Part shown: positions 14,950 through 23,818 of the stretch, one piece after another
Position numbering within the stretch: the stretch's first letter is position 1
Layout: every line of letters begins with the position of its first letter
Source: an uncultured Collinsella sp.
GTDB taxonomy: Bacteria > Actinomycetota > Coriobacteriia > Coriobacteriales > Coriobacteriaceae
Length of the DNA: 27,289 nucleotides
NCBI GenBank assembly: GCA_900752015.1
Contig: CAADTZ010000063.1
Location: 1-27,289, forward strand
Direction of reading: 5' to 3'
Translations under genes and position numbers: made by a program
The notes under the pieces: generated by a model
The model's database searches: none
What the model was told of the DNA's origin: nothing
What the model saw: the letters and a program-made list of their open reading frames with translations, nothing else

Positions 14950-15993
14950 TTAAGCCTCCAGCGGATGAGGGGGCACCGATTCGCCGGCGGCAAGTGCGGC
15001 CTCGCAGGCCACCACATCACGCTCGATCTCATCGACCAGCGCCATAAACTCCTCGTATGTGGAACAGCGCACCACATGGGCACGCCAAGCGGCAGCATGG
15101 GGCATGCCTTTTAAGTACCAGCTTGCGTACGTACGTGCACGCGACATGAGCGGCAGGAGCTCATGCGTCAGCGTTAGGTGCTCACGCAGGGCGTCTAGGC
15201 GCTCGACGGAGCTGCGCGCCGGCACCGGTGTGCCATCGAGCGCAAGGGCGCGAGCATCGCCAAACACCCACGGGTTCCCGTAGATACCGCGCGCGATAAA
15301 CACCGCGCTGGCGCCCGAGTTGCGCAGATGCTCCGCGGCATCCTCGGCGCAGAACACGTCGCCCGAACCGATCACGGGAATCTCGACGGCGTCGGCCACC
15401 TCATCGACGACCGACCAATCGGCCTGGCCCGTGTAGAGCTGCGTGGCGCAACGACCATGCACGGCGACTGCGGCGGCACCGGCGCCTTCGAGCATCTGGG
15501 CAAACGTCGCGGCATTACGGTCCTCGGCATAAAAGCCCTTGCGGATCTTTACGGTCACGGGCACATGCGCCGCGCCCACCGCCGCCTCGACGATCTTCTC
15601 GGCCAAATCGGGCGTGCGCATAAGGGCTGAGCCCTCGCCCTTGGTGACAACCTTTCGGGCAGGACAGGCCATGTTGATATCGATGAGCGACAGGCGATCG
15701 CCCACACGCTCCTCGACGGCGGCGACGGCGCTCGCAAACTGATCGGGCTTGGAGCCAAAGAGCTGCACGCAAATCTGCTGCTCCTCGTCGGCCGGTAGCA
15801 CCAGGCGCCAGGTCTTGTTGCTGGCATAGACAAGGCCCGCCACGCTCACCATCTCGCTGTAGGCAAGGTTGGCACCGCGGCGGCGGCACATGATGCGGTA
15901 GGCAGGGTCGGTCACGCCCGCCATGGGAGCCATAAGGAACGGCTGCTCGGCATAGGCGCCCAGCAGCCGCAGACTATATTCGGAAAGCGCCAT
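14950..15993 (-). CDS. dusB: tRNA-dihydrouridine synthase (DusB-like)
   Basis: This 347-residue flavoenzyme reduces uridine to dihydrouridine in tRNA. It has the TIM-barrel opening FLMAPMAGVTDPAYR, catalytic Cys110 in NMACPARKVVTKGEGSALM, VKIRKGF, and IGSGDVFCAEDA followed by IARGIYGNPW. The usual text at the active site is NMGCP; here it is NMACP with the Cys retained. ATG at 15993 follows the lepA stop by four bases with only a weak AGG upstream, so coupling is likely. Confidence 0.94.
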   Translation of the reverse strand: MALSEYSLRLLGAYAEQPFLMAPMAGVTDPAYRIMCRRRGANLAYSEMVSVAGLVYASNKTWRLVLPADEEQQICVQLFGSKPDQFASAVAAVEERVGDRLSLIDINMACPARKVVTKGEGSALMRTPDLAEKIVEAAVGAAHVPVTVKIRKGFYAEDRNAATFAQMLEGAGAAAVAVHGRCATQLYTGQADWSVVDEVADAVEIPVIGSGDVFCAEDAAEHLRNSGASAVFIARGIYGNPWVFGDARALALDGTPVPARSSVERLDALREHLTLTHELLPLMSRARTYASWYLKGMPHAAAWRAHVVRCSTYEEFMALVDEIERDVVACEAALAAGESVPPHPLEA

Positions 15994-15997
15994 AGAC

Positions 15998-17809
15998 CTA
16001 CTCGTCCACCTTGAGGATCGCCATAAAGGCCTCCTGAGGGACCTCGACCGAGCCGATGGCCTTCATGCGTTTCTTGCCCTCTTTCTGCTTCTCGAGCAGC
16101 TTACGCTTACGCGAAATATCGCCGCCGTAGCACTTAGCAAGCACGTCCTTGCGACGCGCCTTGACGGTAGAACGGGCGATGATCTTGTTGCCGATAGCAC
16201 CTTGGATGGGAACCTCGAACAGCTGACGCGGGATGATCTCCTTAAGTTTGTCGCACAGACCACGGGCCAGGCCATAGGCCTTGTCCTTATGGACGATAAA
16301 CGATAGCGCGTCCACCTCGTCGCCCGAAAGCAAGATATCGAGCTTAACGAGCTCGGATGGACGGTACTCGTTGAACTCGTAGTCGAGCGAGGCATAGCCC
16401 TTGGTACGGCTCTTGAGCTGGTCAAAGAAGTCCAAGATGAGCTCGGCGAGCGGCATATCAAAGCGCATCTCGACCGACTTGCTCGTGAGATGAATCATGT
16501 CGGTAGTAATGCCGCGGTGCTCGATAGCGAGCTGCATGACGGCACCCGTATACTCGGGCGGGCAGATAATCTTGGCCTTGAGGTAGGGCTCCTCGATGCG
16601 CTCGATGCGCGTAGCCTCGGGCAGATCCTGCGGGCTGCGGACATCAATCATCTCGCCGTCAGTCTTGTAGACGTGATAGTCCACCGAGGGGCTCGTAGCA
16701 ATGAGGTCAAGATTGAACTCGCGCTCCAGGCGCTCCTTGACGACCTCCATATGCAGCAGGCCCAAGAAGCCCACGCGGAAACCAAAGCCGAGCGCCACCG
16801 AGGTCTCGGGCTCCCACACCAACGACGGGTCGTTGACGTGCAGCTTATCGAGCGCGTCACGCAGGTTCTCGTAGTCCTTGTTATCGATCGGGAACAGGCC
16901 CGTATAAACCATGGGCTTGGCCTCGCGGTAGCCGGGAAGCGGCTCAGGGCAGGGATTCGACGCCCACGTGAGGGTATCGCCCACGCGAACGGCCTCGGGG
17001 TCCTTCAGGCCCGTGACCACGTATCCGACCTCGCCGACCGTGAGCGCGTCGACCGGGGTCTCGGCGGGACGCTTGACGCCCACGCCATCGACCAAAAAAG
17101 CAACCTTTGCCTGCATCATGCGCAGGGTATCGCCCTTTTTGATGGAACCGTCAAAGACGCGGACCGTGGCGACGACGCCACGATACTCGTCGAAGTATGA
17201 ATCCAGAATGAGTGCCTTGAGCGGCGCGTTCGCATCGCCCTTGGGCGGAGAGATCAAAAAGACAATGGACTCCAGCAGATCGTGGATGCCCTCGCCGGTC
17301 TTGCCCGAGACACACACGGCATCATCGGCAGGGATCGCCAGGTCATCCTCGATCTCGGTCTTAACCTCGTCGGGATGAGCCGAGGGCAGGTCGATCTTGT
17401 TGATGGCCGGCACAATGTCCAGATTGGCGTTCATGGCGAGCGTCGCGTTAGAGACGGTCTGCGCCTCAACGCCCTGCGTGGCGTCGACAACGAGCACCGC
17501 GCCCTCACAGGCTGCCAGCGAGCGCGAAACCTCATAGGTAAAGTCCACGTGGCCCGGCGTATCGATCAGATTGAACTGATACGTCTCGCCATCGTCGGCG
17601 TCATAGGACACGCGAACGGCATTAGACTTGATCGTGATGCCGCGCTCGCGCTCGATATCCATGGTGTCGAGCAGCTGCGACTCCATGTCGCGCTCGTCGA
17701 CGGTATGGGTGAGCTCGAGAATGCGGTCACTGATCGTGGACTTGCCATGGTCGATGTGCGCAACAATCGAGAAGTTGCGGATGTGGGAAATGTCAATTGA
17801 AGTATTCAT
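15998..17809 (-). CDS. lepA: Elongation factor 4 (LepA)
   Basis: This 603-residue translational GTPase acts on ribosome assembly, initiation or back-translocation. G1 is AHIDHGKST (17-25), G2 lies in RERGITIKS, G3 is DTPGH (83-87), and G4 is NKID. The family-specific C-terminal region has YGGDISRKRKLLEKQKEGKKRM near the end. The frame extends to 17869 but ATG at 17809 gives the standard N-terminus (MNTSIDISHIRNFSIVAH). No Shine-Dalgarno is visible. A TAAGAT box seven bases upstream could give a leaderless mRNA. It is the first gene of the long run down to recO and starts 25 bases after the rpsT terminator. Confidence 0.97.
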   Translation of the reverse strand: MNTSIDISHIRNFSIVAHIDHGKSTISDRILELTHTVDERDMESQLLDTMDIERERGITIKSNAVRVSYDADDGETYQFNLIDTPGHVDFTYEVSRSLAACEGAVLVVDATQGVEAQTVSNATLAMNANLDIVPAINKIDLPSAHPDEVKTEIEDDLAIPADDAVCVSGKTGEGIHDLLESIVFLISPPKGDANAPLKALILDSYFDEYRGVVATVRVFDGSIKKGDTLRMMQAKVAFLVDGVGVKRPAETPVDALTVGEVGYVVTGLKDPEAVRVGDTLTWASNPCPEPLPGYREAKPMVYTGLFPIDNKDYENLRDALDKLHVNDPSLVWEPETSVALGFGFRVGFLGLLHMEVVKERLEREFNLDLIATSPSVDYHVYKTDGEMIDVRSPQDLPEATRIERIEEPYLKAKIICPPEYTGAVMQLAIEHRGITTDMIHLTSKSVEMRFDMPLAELILDFFDQLKSRTKGYASLDYEFNEYRPSELVKLDILLSGDEVDALSFIVHKDKAYGLARGLCDKLKEIIPRQLFEVPIQGAIGNKIIARSTVKARRKDVLAKCYGGDISRKRKLLEKQKEGKKRMKAIGSVEVPQEAFMAILKVDE

Positions 17810-17816
17810 GCGGACT

Positions 17817-17822
17817 ATCTTA
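17817..17822 (-). promoter_or_regulatory. Possible -10 box giving a leaderless lepA transcript
   Basis: TAAGAT on the minus strand ends seven bases before the lepA ATG, so a transcript would start at or within a base or two of the start codon. No matching -35 is seen. lepA lacks a Shine-Dalgarno, and a terminator lies immediately upstream. Confidence 0.3.
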
Positions 17823-17833
17823 CCCGAGCGGTA

Positions 17834-17871
17834 CAAAAAATGGAGCCTGTTCCATAAAACAGGCTCCATTT
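17834..17871 (-). terminator. Rho-independent terminator of rpsT
   Basis: A 14-bp perfect stem (17838-17851 with 17858-17871, core GGAGCCTGTT/AACAGGCTCC) with a 6-base loop is followed on the minus strand by a run of six T. It is 35 bases after the rpsT stop. Confidence 0.93.
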
Positions 17872-17905
17872 ATGCGCGTAATCTGTGTGGTGTGAAATTT
17901 ACAAC

Positions 17906-18172
17906 TTAGGCGTTGATGCTGTTCACGAGCTTGGCAAGACCGGACTTGCGGTTGGAAGCCTGGTTCTTGTGGATAACATGCTTGGCGGCAGCCATGTCGA
18001 GACGCTTGGTGACGGTCTTGAGGGCAGCCTGGGCCTTCTCGGCGTCGCCCTCGGCGACGGCGGACTGGACGTGCTTGGTCAGCGTCTTGAGCTCGGACTT
18101 GACAGCCTTGTTACGCATGCGAGCTGCCTCATTGGTGCGGATACGCTTCTTCTGAGACTTGATGTTTGCCAC
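17906..18172 (-). CDS. rpsT: 30S ribosomal protein S20
   Basis: This 88-residue, Lys/Arg-rich all-helical protein binds 16S rRNA. It matches S20 from its start (ANIKSQKKRIRTNEAARMRNKAVKSELKT) to its end (ASNRKSGLAKLVNSI). The frame runs to 18241, but GTG at 18172 gives the family N-terminus with AAAGGA nine bases upstream. It has its own promoter (18248-18256) and a strong terminator. A non-ATG start is notable because S20 in E. coli uses a weak UUG start tied to autocontrol; the parallel is inference. Confidence 0.96.
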   Translation of the reverse strand: MANIKSQKKRIRTNEAARMRNKAVKSELKTLTKHVQSAVAEGDAEKAQAALKTVTKRLDMAAAKHVIHKNQASNRKSGLAKLVNSINA

Positions 18173-18208
18173 TTCTGGAGTTCCTTTCGAGTTCCTTGCA
18201 AAAAATGT

Positions 18209-18237
18209 ATGACACCTCTGAGACACGGTGAGGTCAT
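18209..18237 (-). promoter_or_regulatory. Imperfect hairpin in the rpsT leader
   Basis: ATGAC (18233-18237) pairs with GTCAT (18209-18213), followed by CTC with GAG after a two-base bulge. It sits between the -10 box and the ribosome site. It may be an S20 feedback site, or chance. Confidence 0.25.
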
Positions 18238-18247
18238 GCAAGCGCCT

Positions 18248-18256
18248 ACTATAGCA
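18248..18256 (-). promoter_or_regulatory. Extended -10 promoter for rpsT
   Basis: The minus strand reads TGC then TATAGT, 75 bases before the start codon. TTGACA occurs further upstream, but 31 bases from the -10, too far for a normal spacing, so the extended -10 probably carries recognition. Confidence 0.6.
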
Positions 18257-18305
18257 CGCTCCCCCTCAAAGGGATAGAACGAATTTGTCAAATAGGCAGG
18301 TATCA

Positions 18306-19268
18306 TCACGATTTTCTCAAGATGTTCGTAATCCAGAGCAAAAGCGCAGTCCGAGAATCGGCCGAACCCTTGAGCGCGAGCTCCACATCGACCGCCCCCT
18401 CGAGCGCTGCGACGAGCTCTGCCATCGAAAAGCGACGTGCCCAGGTCAGGTGATTCTTGACCTGCCAGGACTGGAGCTTGAGCGTTGCGGCCAGCTCACG
18501 ACCCTGTCCGCGCGCATCGAGCGCCTTGGCGACGATAAGCTCGCGGATGCGGCCGCACAGCAACGTGTAAGTCCACACGTAGCTCTTGGCGGGCAAAAGA
18601 TTGAAAAGCTCGAGCGAGCGTCGCATGTCACGGGCCGAGACCGCATTGAGAAAGTCCCAGGGCTGGACCTCGGCCGTACGTACAATCCAGCGCTCCACAT
18701 CGGCAAGCTCAATTTGGGGCGCCTCGACCATCTGGGCAAGCTTAACCAAGTCGTTATCGAGCATGCGAGTGTTCTCGCCCGAACGCGAGACGAGCTCCTC
18801 GGCGGCCGCCGTCGAGATCGACTTGCCGTGCTGCGTCGCCATCTGCTGCACGCGACGCGGCAGCTCCCAGCGCTTGGTGCCGGAGCAATCGATCACGGCC
18901 TTCTTGTCGATTTTGGCGATCGCCTTATACAGGCGCGTGTTCTTGGCAAGCGAGTCGGCGATGATGAGGCAGACCGTTGTGGGGCTGGGACTCGCCAGAT
19001 ACTCAACGAGCGGCTCCGAGACCGCCTTGGCGAGTTTTGAGCAGCCGTCAAGGATTACCAGGCGAAACTCGCTGCCCATCGGAAAGGTGTTAAGCGATCC
19101 GATAATGGACTCGATATCGGGGTCCTTGGTCATGTCGCGCTCGTCGAGGTTGAACTCAACCATACCCGACTTTTCCAGACGCGCTTTCATACGCGAGACG
19201 GCGTGATCGCGCTTGACTCCGTCGGTACCGACAATCAGATATGCCGGCAGCAGACCGGTTTCGGACAT
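18306..19268 (-). CDS. holA: DNA polymerase III subunit delta
   Basis: This 320-residue clamp-loader subunit opens the beta sliding clamp. The family pattern is visible: an N-terminal LPAYLIVGTDGVKRDHAV, then FRLVILDGCSKLAK, the CLIIADSLAKNTRLYKAI region, ENTRMLDNDLVKLA, and the C-terminal QSWQVKNHLTWARRFS. The frame opens at 19331, but ATG at 19268 (MSETGLLPAYL) with GGGAGGGGAG upstream is the better start. It follows comEC after 78 bases; comEA-comEC-holA-rpsT is a widely conserved order. Confidence 0.92.
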   Translation of the reverse strand: MSETGLLPAYLIVGTDGVKRDHAVSRMKARLEKSGMVEFNLDERDMTKDPDIESIIGSLNTFPMGSEFRLVILDGCSKLAKAVSEPLVEYLASPSPTTVCLIIADSLAKNTRLYKAIAKIDKKAVIDCSGTKRWELPRRVQQMATQHGKSISTAAAEELVSRSGENTRMLDNDLVKLAQMVEAPQIELADVERWIVRTAEVQPWDFLNAVSARDMRRSLELFNLLPAKSYVWTYTLLCGRIRELIVAKALDARGQGRELAATLKLQSWQVKNHLTWARRFSMAELVAALEGAVDVELALKGSADSRTALLLWITNILRKS

Positions 19269-19346
19269 TGCGCTCCCCTCCCGCAGGCCTTCGTATTCGT
19301 TCCGTGCCATTCTAGCCCAGGGGCCCACCACACGCCAACGACGTCG

Positions 19347-21650
19347 TCACGGTCGCTGGCATCGCATCGCAAAGCCATTCGCAGTCGGCGTGACGGTAAT
19401 GTCGCCGTGTTCGATGGTGCACGCGAACACGCCGCCCGCTTCCTTAACGGCATCGATGCAGGCATCGGACGGATGGCCGTATCGATTCCCCTCGCCCGCA
19501 CTCGCAAGGGAAAGCTCGGGCTTCAGGACGTCCAGCAACTCACCATCAACTGAAACCTTAGAGCCGTGATGCCCAAGTTTAAGGACATCGATATCCCCCA
19601 CCTCCTGCACGAATTCCCGTTCTTGGACAAGCTCGGCATCACCGGTGAGGAGCATACGCAGGCCCTTGCCTTCCTGAACATAAGAGAGCAGCAGGACAAG
19701 CGAGTCCTCATTTCCCTCGCCATCCACGGACTCGAATGGCCACATCACGCGGGCGCAAAATGAGCCGATGTCGACCGTACCCCCCCGGCCCCCCTGCCGA
19801 TACTCAACGCCAGGTCGGTTCAATACCTCGGCAGGTGCATCCTCCAGCGCATCCGCCGCCACGGCAATCGTTCCGACCGAAAACCGTTCGAGCACGGCAG
19901 GCAGACCACCCCAGTGGTCCTCATCCCAATGCGTCACAAAGACGGCATCGATATGGTGCACGTTATTGCGAACCAACGCCGCTACCACACGCTCGTCGAG
20001 CCCGCAGTCGACGAGTGCTACTGCGCCGCCCTGGCGGATAAGAATCGCATCGGCCTGGCCCACATCGAGCACCGTCACCGAAGGCGGAGCGAATCGATCC
20101 CAGTAGACGTACGGAATCGCAGCCAAGAGCACCAGGCATGCAAGCCCCACCGCCATAGGACGTGCACGGGGACGCGGCCACCGGACAAGCAGAACCGCCA
20201 GCAAACACGGCACTAGGTAAATCCACATGCTATCGGGCGGCACGCTCACGGATGCACCCGGCACGGCGGCAAACAGCTGCTCGAAAAACAGCGCGCAACG
20301 GGCGGCAATCATGGGCACAACGAGCGCCAAAGTCCGCAACGGTCCCACGAGCGAAAAGGGAACCAGCACGATCGATACGGCAAGCAGCACGCTCACCACC
20401 GGACCGATGACCGCATTTGCCAGCGGAGCAATGAGCGAGAACGTACCGAATGCAGGAATGGTAATGGGAAGTGTCGCCAGTTGCGAGCACAGCGTGACGG
20501 AAAGCATGCTGGCGACGCCCGATGGCACACCCAGCTCACCCAAAGCGTAGGTCGCATAGGGACAAAAGCACAAAATGGCAAAGACGCTGGCACATGAAAG
20601 CTGAAAGCCCATCTCGAACAGCACCGTCGGCCGCAGCAGCACAAAGATGGACATGGTTGCGAAGAGTGCCGATGCGCCGTGCCGGCGACGCCCCGCGCCG
20701 TTTACGACAAGCGTCGCGAACACCATGCAACACGCGCGCACGGCCGAGGGAGACGCGCCAGTAAAGGCAGCGTAGCCAACAAGCGTTATCGCCAATATCG
20801 CCCGCTGAAGACCACGTGAGCACCGAGTCTTTTGCAATACACCCTCGATTACAAACCCCACGATAGCCAAATGGCTGCCCGAGACGGCAATAAGATGCGC
20901 CGTTCCCGTCAACGAAAACCAGTCGCCCGCCGGCTGGGCGCGCAGCTCGGCCGAACGACCGCAGACGACACCAGCTATGAGCGCACGCGCCGGGTCGGTC
21001 GCAGGCGCGATGGACGTTAGCAGCCCATTTCGCAGCCGAAGCAGCGGGCCCGGAGAGCCCTCATCGACCGGCACAATCCGAACGGCTTGAACCTTGCGCA
21101 CCTCGCCTCGGAGCACGCGCGATCGTCCATATGCATCGTTCTCAAAACGTGAAACGTGACCGATAACACGCACGTGCGCCCCGACCTTGAGCTCGCGGTC
21201 AAACGATAGACGAACCGTTGCCAAGTTCTTACCGTCCGCGCGTGCCTCGCAGGTATAGGAATACACGTCGTCGTTTATGGATGGATCACCCTGCACGACA
21301 AACTCGAGGCTGCTTGCCGCTCGACCGTCGAGCGCCTTCGAGGCGCCTAGCGTGCCCACAGCCCACCACGCCGAGACGACCGCTCCCGCCACGAGACCGA
21401 CGGACGCGGCATACAGCCACCGCTTCCAAGGGGCAAGCCGCGCACAAGATTGAGCCAGCACAACGAAGACCGCCGCCGCAACGGGAATGGCCCATAGCAG
21501 CCCGACCGCCGGCGCCTGCTCCCTAAGCAGCGCATCAGCGGCCACGTTGAGCACCAAGGCGCAGCTCATGCACATGCCGGCACACAGGGCCATCGTCCAC
21601 GGCATCAGGGGCCGCGGAGGCATCACATGTTCGCGCTCGGTCGCACTCAT
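19347..21650 (-). CDS. comEC: ComEC/Rec2 DNA uptake channel protein
   Basis: This 767-residue protein has many hydrophobic helices and is thought to carry single-stranded DNA across the membrane in natural competence. The N-terminal membrane segments and OB-like soluble part are followed by the competence domain with GTAHLIAVSGSHLAIVGF and the FTGASPSAVRA stretch. The C-terminal metallo-beta-lactamase domain has LDVGQADAILI, HWDEDHWGG (from H574) and LKLGHHGSKVS. All metal ligands I expect are present, and the frame is intact and full length. ATG at 21650 overlaps the comEA stop as ATGA, with little ribosome site of its own, so it is translationally coupled. Confidence 0.95.
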   Translation of the reverse strand: MSATEREHVMPPRPLMPWTMALCAGMCMSCALVLNVAADALLREQAPAVGLLWAIPVAAAVFVVLAQSCARLAPWKRWLYAASVGLVAGAVVSAWWAVGTLGASKALDGRAASSLEFVVQGDPSINDDVYSYTCEARADGKNLATVRLSFDRELKVGAHVRVIGHVSRFENDAYGRSRVLRGEVRKVQAVRIVPVDEGSPGPLLRLRNGLLTSIAPATDPARALIAGVVCGRSAELRAQPAGDWFSLTGTAHLIAVSGSHLAIVGFVIEGVLQKTRCSRGLQRAILAITLVGYAAFTGASPSAVRACCMVFATLVVNGAGRRRHGASALFATMSIFVLLRPTVLFEMGFQLSCASVFAILCFCPYATYALGELGVPSGVASMLSVTLCSQLATLPITIPAFGTFSLIAPLANAVIGPVVSVLLAVSIVLVPFSLVGPLRTLALVVPMIAARCALFFEQLFAAVPGASVSVPPDSMWIYLVPCLLAVLLVRWPRPRARPMAVGLACLVLLAAIPYVYWDRFAPPSVTVLDVGQADAILIRQGGAVALVDCGLDERVVAALVRNNVHHIDAVFVTHWDEDHWGGLPAVLERFSVGTIAVAADALEDAPAEVLNRPGVEYRQGGRGGTVDIGSFCARVMWPFESVDGEGNEDSLVLLLSYVQEGKGLRMLLTGDAELVQEREFVQEVGDIDVLKLGHHGSKVSVDGELLDVLKPELSLASAGEGNRYGHPSDACIDAVKEAGGVFACTIEHGDITVTPTANGFAMRCQRP

Positions 21651-22360
21651 ACGCAGACGCAATCTTTGATTTTGGCAAGCTTCTTCTCGCCGATTCCCGA
21701 CACACGCATCAGATCGTCAACCGAGGCAAAAGCACCGTTCTTTGTCCGCTCATCGATAATCGACTGGGCCATGGAGGGACCGATGCCCGAGAGCGTCTGT
21801 AGCTCTGCCGCGCTTGCCGTATTGATATTTACTAGGCCTGTTGCGCCACTCACGCCCGATGATGCGGAAGCCCCACCATCAACACCGGCTTCCGCAATGG
21901 ACGCCTGCTGCTCCCCTACCGTTGGAACGTGAATCTTCTGTCCATCAACGACCTTAGATGCCCGATTGAGCCCCGTAACGTCTGCCTCGGGCGCCAGCCC
22001 GCCGGCGGCATCAATCGCCTGAGCCACCCGCGCGCCGTCCTTGAGACGATATACACCGGGCGACACAACGGCGCCATCGACATCGACATAGACCTCTGCC
22101 GCGGCAGAAGCCTTAGTCGAAGAACCTTCGGATGTCTTTCCGCTCGAGGCATCACCGGATCCCGGCTCCACCAACGAGCCCGAACCGTCAGTGCGCTCAA
22201 ACGACACGCCACCGGCACCGCCGCCAAGGTTCGCCATCGCCAGTCCACTCGCCATCGCAATGACGACCAGTATCGCCATCACCACTGCCTTATGACCGAA
22301 CAGCTTGTCCGCCAAGCGGTCCATCCGTTTGACTCGTTCGTGTTGTTCGCGCTGCGCCAT
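21647..22360 (-). CDS. comEA: Competence protein ComEA (membrane-anchored DNA receptor)
   Basis: This 237-residue protein binds incoming double-stranded DNA at the cell surface. It has a cytoplasmic basic start, one transmembrane helix (about 25-45), and a low-complexity Gly/Ser linker. A SLBB domain follows (~88-147, YVDVDGAVVSPGVYRLKDGARV), then two helix-hairpin-helix motifs (~175-237, VNINTASAAELQTLSGIG and LMRVSGIGEKKLAKI). ATG at 22360 has GGGAGG seven bases upstream. The 213-base region upstream holds the thiI terminator and a 12-base palindrome. A weak ATAAAT preceded by TGA at 22475-22483 is a possible -10. Confidence 0.94.
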   Translation of the reverse strand: MAQREQHERVKRMDRLADKLFGHKAVVMAILVVIAMASGLAMANLGGGAGGVSFERTDGSGSLVEPGSGDASSGKTSEGSSTKASAAAEVYVDVDGAVVSPGVYRLKDGARVAQAIDAAGGLAPEADVTGLNRASKVVDGQKIHVPTVGEQQASIAEAGVDGGASASSGVSGATGLVNINTASAAELQTLSGIGPSMAQSIIDERTKNGAFASVDDLMRVSGIGEKKLAKIKDCVCV

Positions 22361-22417
22361 AGCAAAACCTCCCAACACCATCGTGTCAGGAAAGGAGCTC
22401 CACAACAGCCACGCTCC

Positions 22418-22429
22418 AAAACCGGTTTT
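22418..22429. promoter_or_regulatory. 12-base perfect palindrome upstream of comEA
   Basis: AAAACCGGTTTT lies 58 bases before the comEA start. Beside it, GGTCA and TGACC form a second small inverted repeat around a TTTTGG-containing spacer. Either could be an operator; no regulator can be named. Confidence 0.3.
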
Positions 22430-22529
22430 AACGGTCAAACCAAAAGCTGACCAAAACCTTGCACAAATCTGTCCATTTATTCAGGCACACGTCAGCAAAT
22501 GAACACTTAGCCGCAAAATGCCCAGATAG

Positions 22530-22563
22530 CAAAAGACCGACGATGCAAGAGCATCGTCGGTCT
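22530..22563 (-). terminator. Rho-independent terminator of the mihF-gmk-rpoZ-thiI operon
   Basis: A 13-bp perfect stem (22534-22546 with 22551-22563, AGACCGACGATGC and its complement) with a 4-base loop is followed by TTTT on the minus strand, counting the stem-end T. It is 10 bases after the thiI stop. Confidence 0.92.
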
Positions 22564-22573
22564 ATGCACAAAT

Positions 22574-23818
22574 TTACACGTGATCTTGGTAAATCTCACG
22601 CGGAGCAAGCTCCAAATGTTTGCGTTTTAAGGTCTTAGGGGCCTTATACGTGTTGCTTTCGAAGTCGATGTACTCGGTCTGCTTGAGTAGGCGCTCGATC
22701 ATCTCCTCGTGATCAAACAGATCCCAGGCCTCATGCACGGCATCGAGTTTAGCGTGCGTCTCGGGACGGCGCGGCATAAACAGCGTGCAGCAGTCAGGAG
22801 CGGCCTCAGTCGAGATATCGAACGTACCGATCTCCTCGGCGCGTGCGATGATCTCCTGCTTGTCCGAACCGATGAGCGGACGGAACACGGGGATCTTCAC
22901 GGCCTCGTTGACGGCCATGATATTCTCAAGCGTTTGGGAGGCAACCTGTCCAAGCGATTCGCCCGTCACGATGGCCTTGGCGCCCTCGATGTGTGCAATG
23001 CGCTCGGCAACCGAATACATAATGCGGCGATACATGATCACGCGCAGGTTGCTGGGACAGGTGACCGAAATCTCACGCTGGCAGTCGCCAAACGGCACCA
23101 CGTACAGGCGGCCGATCTGGACACCCGGCTCAAGCGCACGAATGATGTCCTGCACCAAATACTCGCTCGTGTCGGGCGTCTGCGGACGACCTGAGAAATG
23201 TACCGGCACGCACACCGCGCCGCGACGCGCGAGCATCCAGGTTGCCACCGGAGAATCAATACCCGACGACAGCAGCGTCACGACCTTGCCGGCAGAACCC
23301 ACCGGCAGACCGCCCACGCCGCGCTCGGAGCGCGCGTACACATAAACGCTACCCTGGACCACCAGCACGTGCACCATCGCATCGGGGTCGTGCATTTGAA
23401 CCTTTTTATCGGGGAAGGCCTCGCACAGCACCTCGCCCACCTGACGATTGATGTCAATCGAGGTGAGCTCATAATCGGTATTGGAGCGCTTGGCGTGCAC
23501 CTTAAACGAATCGAAGGAACCAAACTCGCGCAGCGCCTTCACGGCGGCGGCACAGTACTCCTGAGGGTCGCGATTGGTGTGATACGCCAAAGACACACGA
23601 GCAACGCCGGGAACGGTGCGAATGACACGCGCCGCCTCGTCGGCCTGATGCTCGTTAAAGGTCACGAGGATATAACCGGAAATTCGAGACACGGCATTCA
23701 CGGAAAAGGCGGCCAAGGCCGCCTTGATGTTATCCATGAGGATATGCTCAAAATGTGCGCGGTTCTTACCCTTCAGTCCAACCTCGTGATAGTGGACTAG
23801 GCAGACGCGAGCCGCCAT
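22574..23818 (-). CDS. thiI: tRNA 4-thiouridine synthase ThiI
   Basis: This 414-residue protein adenylates U8 of tRNA for sulfur transfer and may feed thiamine thiazole synthesis. It opens with a ferredoxin-like/THUMP region (1-165, HYHEVGLKGKNRAHFE), then a PP-loop ATPase with SSGIDSP (184-190). TGESLGQVASQTLENI and a DCCTLFMPRRP segment follow. It ends without a rhodanese domain, as in Gram-positive ThiI. ATG follows the rpoZ TAA with no gap and almost no ribosome site, indicating reinitiation. thiI directly after rpoZ is not the usual actinobacterial neighbour. Confidence 0.94.
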   Translation of the reverse strand: MAARVCLVHYHEVGLKGKNRAHFEHILMDNIKAALAAFSVNAVSRISGYILVTFNEHQADEAARVIRTVPGVARVSLAYHTNRDPQEYCAAAVKALREFGSFDSFKVHAKRSNTDYELTSIDINRQVGEVLCEAFPDKKVQMHDPDAMVHVLVVQGSVYVYARSERGVGGLPVGSAGKVVTLLSSGIDSPVATWMLARRGAVCVPVHFSGRPQTPDTSEYLVQDIIRALEPGVQIGRLYVVPFGDCQREISVTCPSNLRVIMYRRIMYSVAERIAHIEGAKAIVTGESLGQVASQTLENIMAVNEAVKIPVFRPLIGSDKQEIIARAEEIGTFDISTEAAPDCCTLFMPRRPETHAKLDAVHEAWDLFDHEEMIERLLKQTEYIDFESNTYKAPKTLKRKHLELAPREIYQDHV

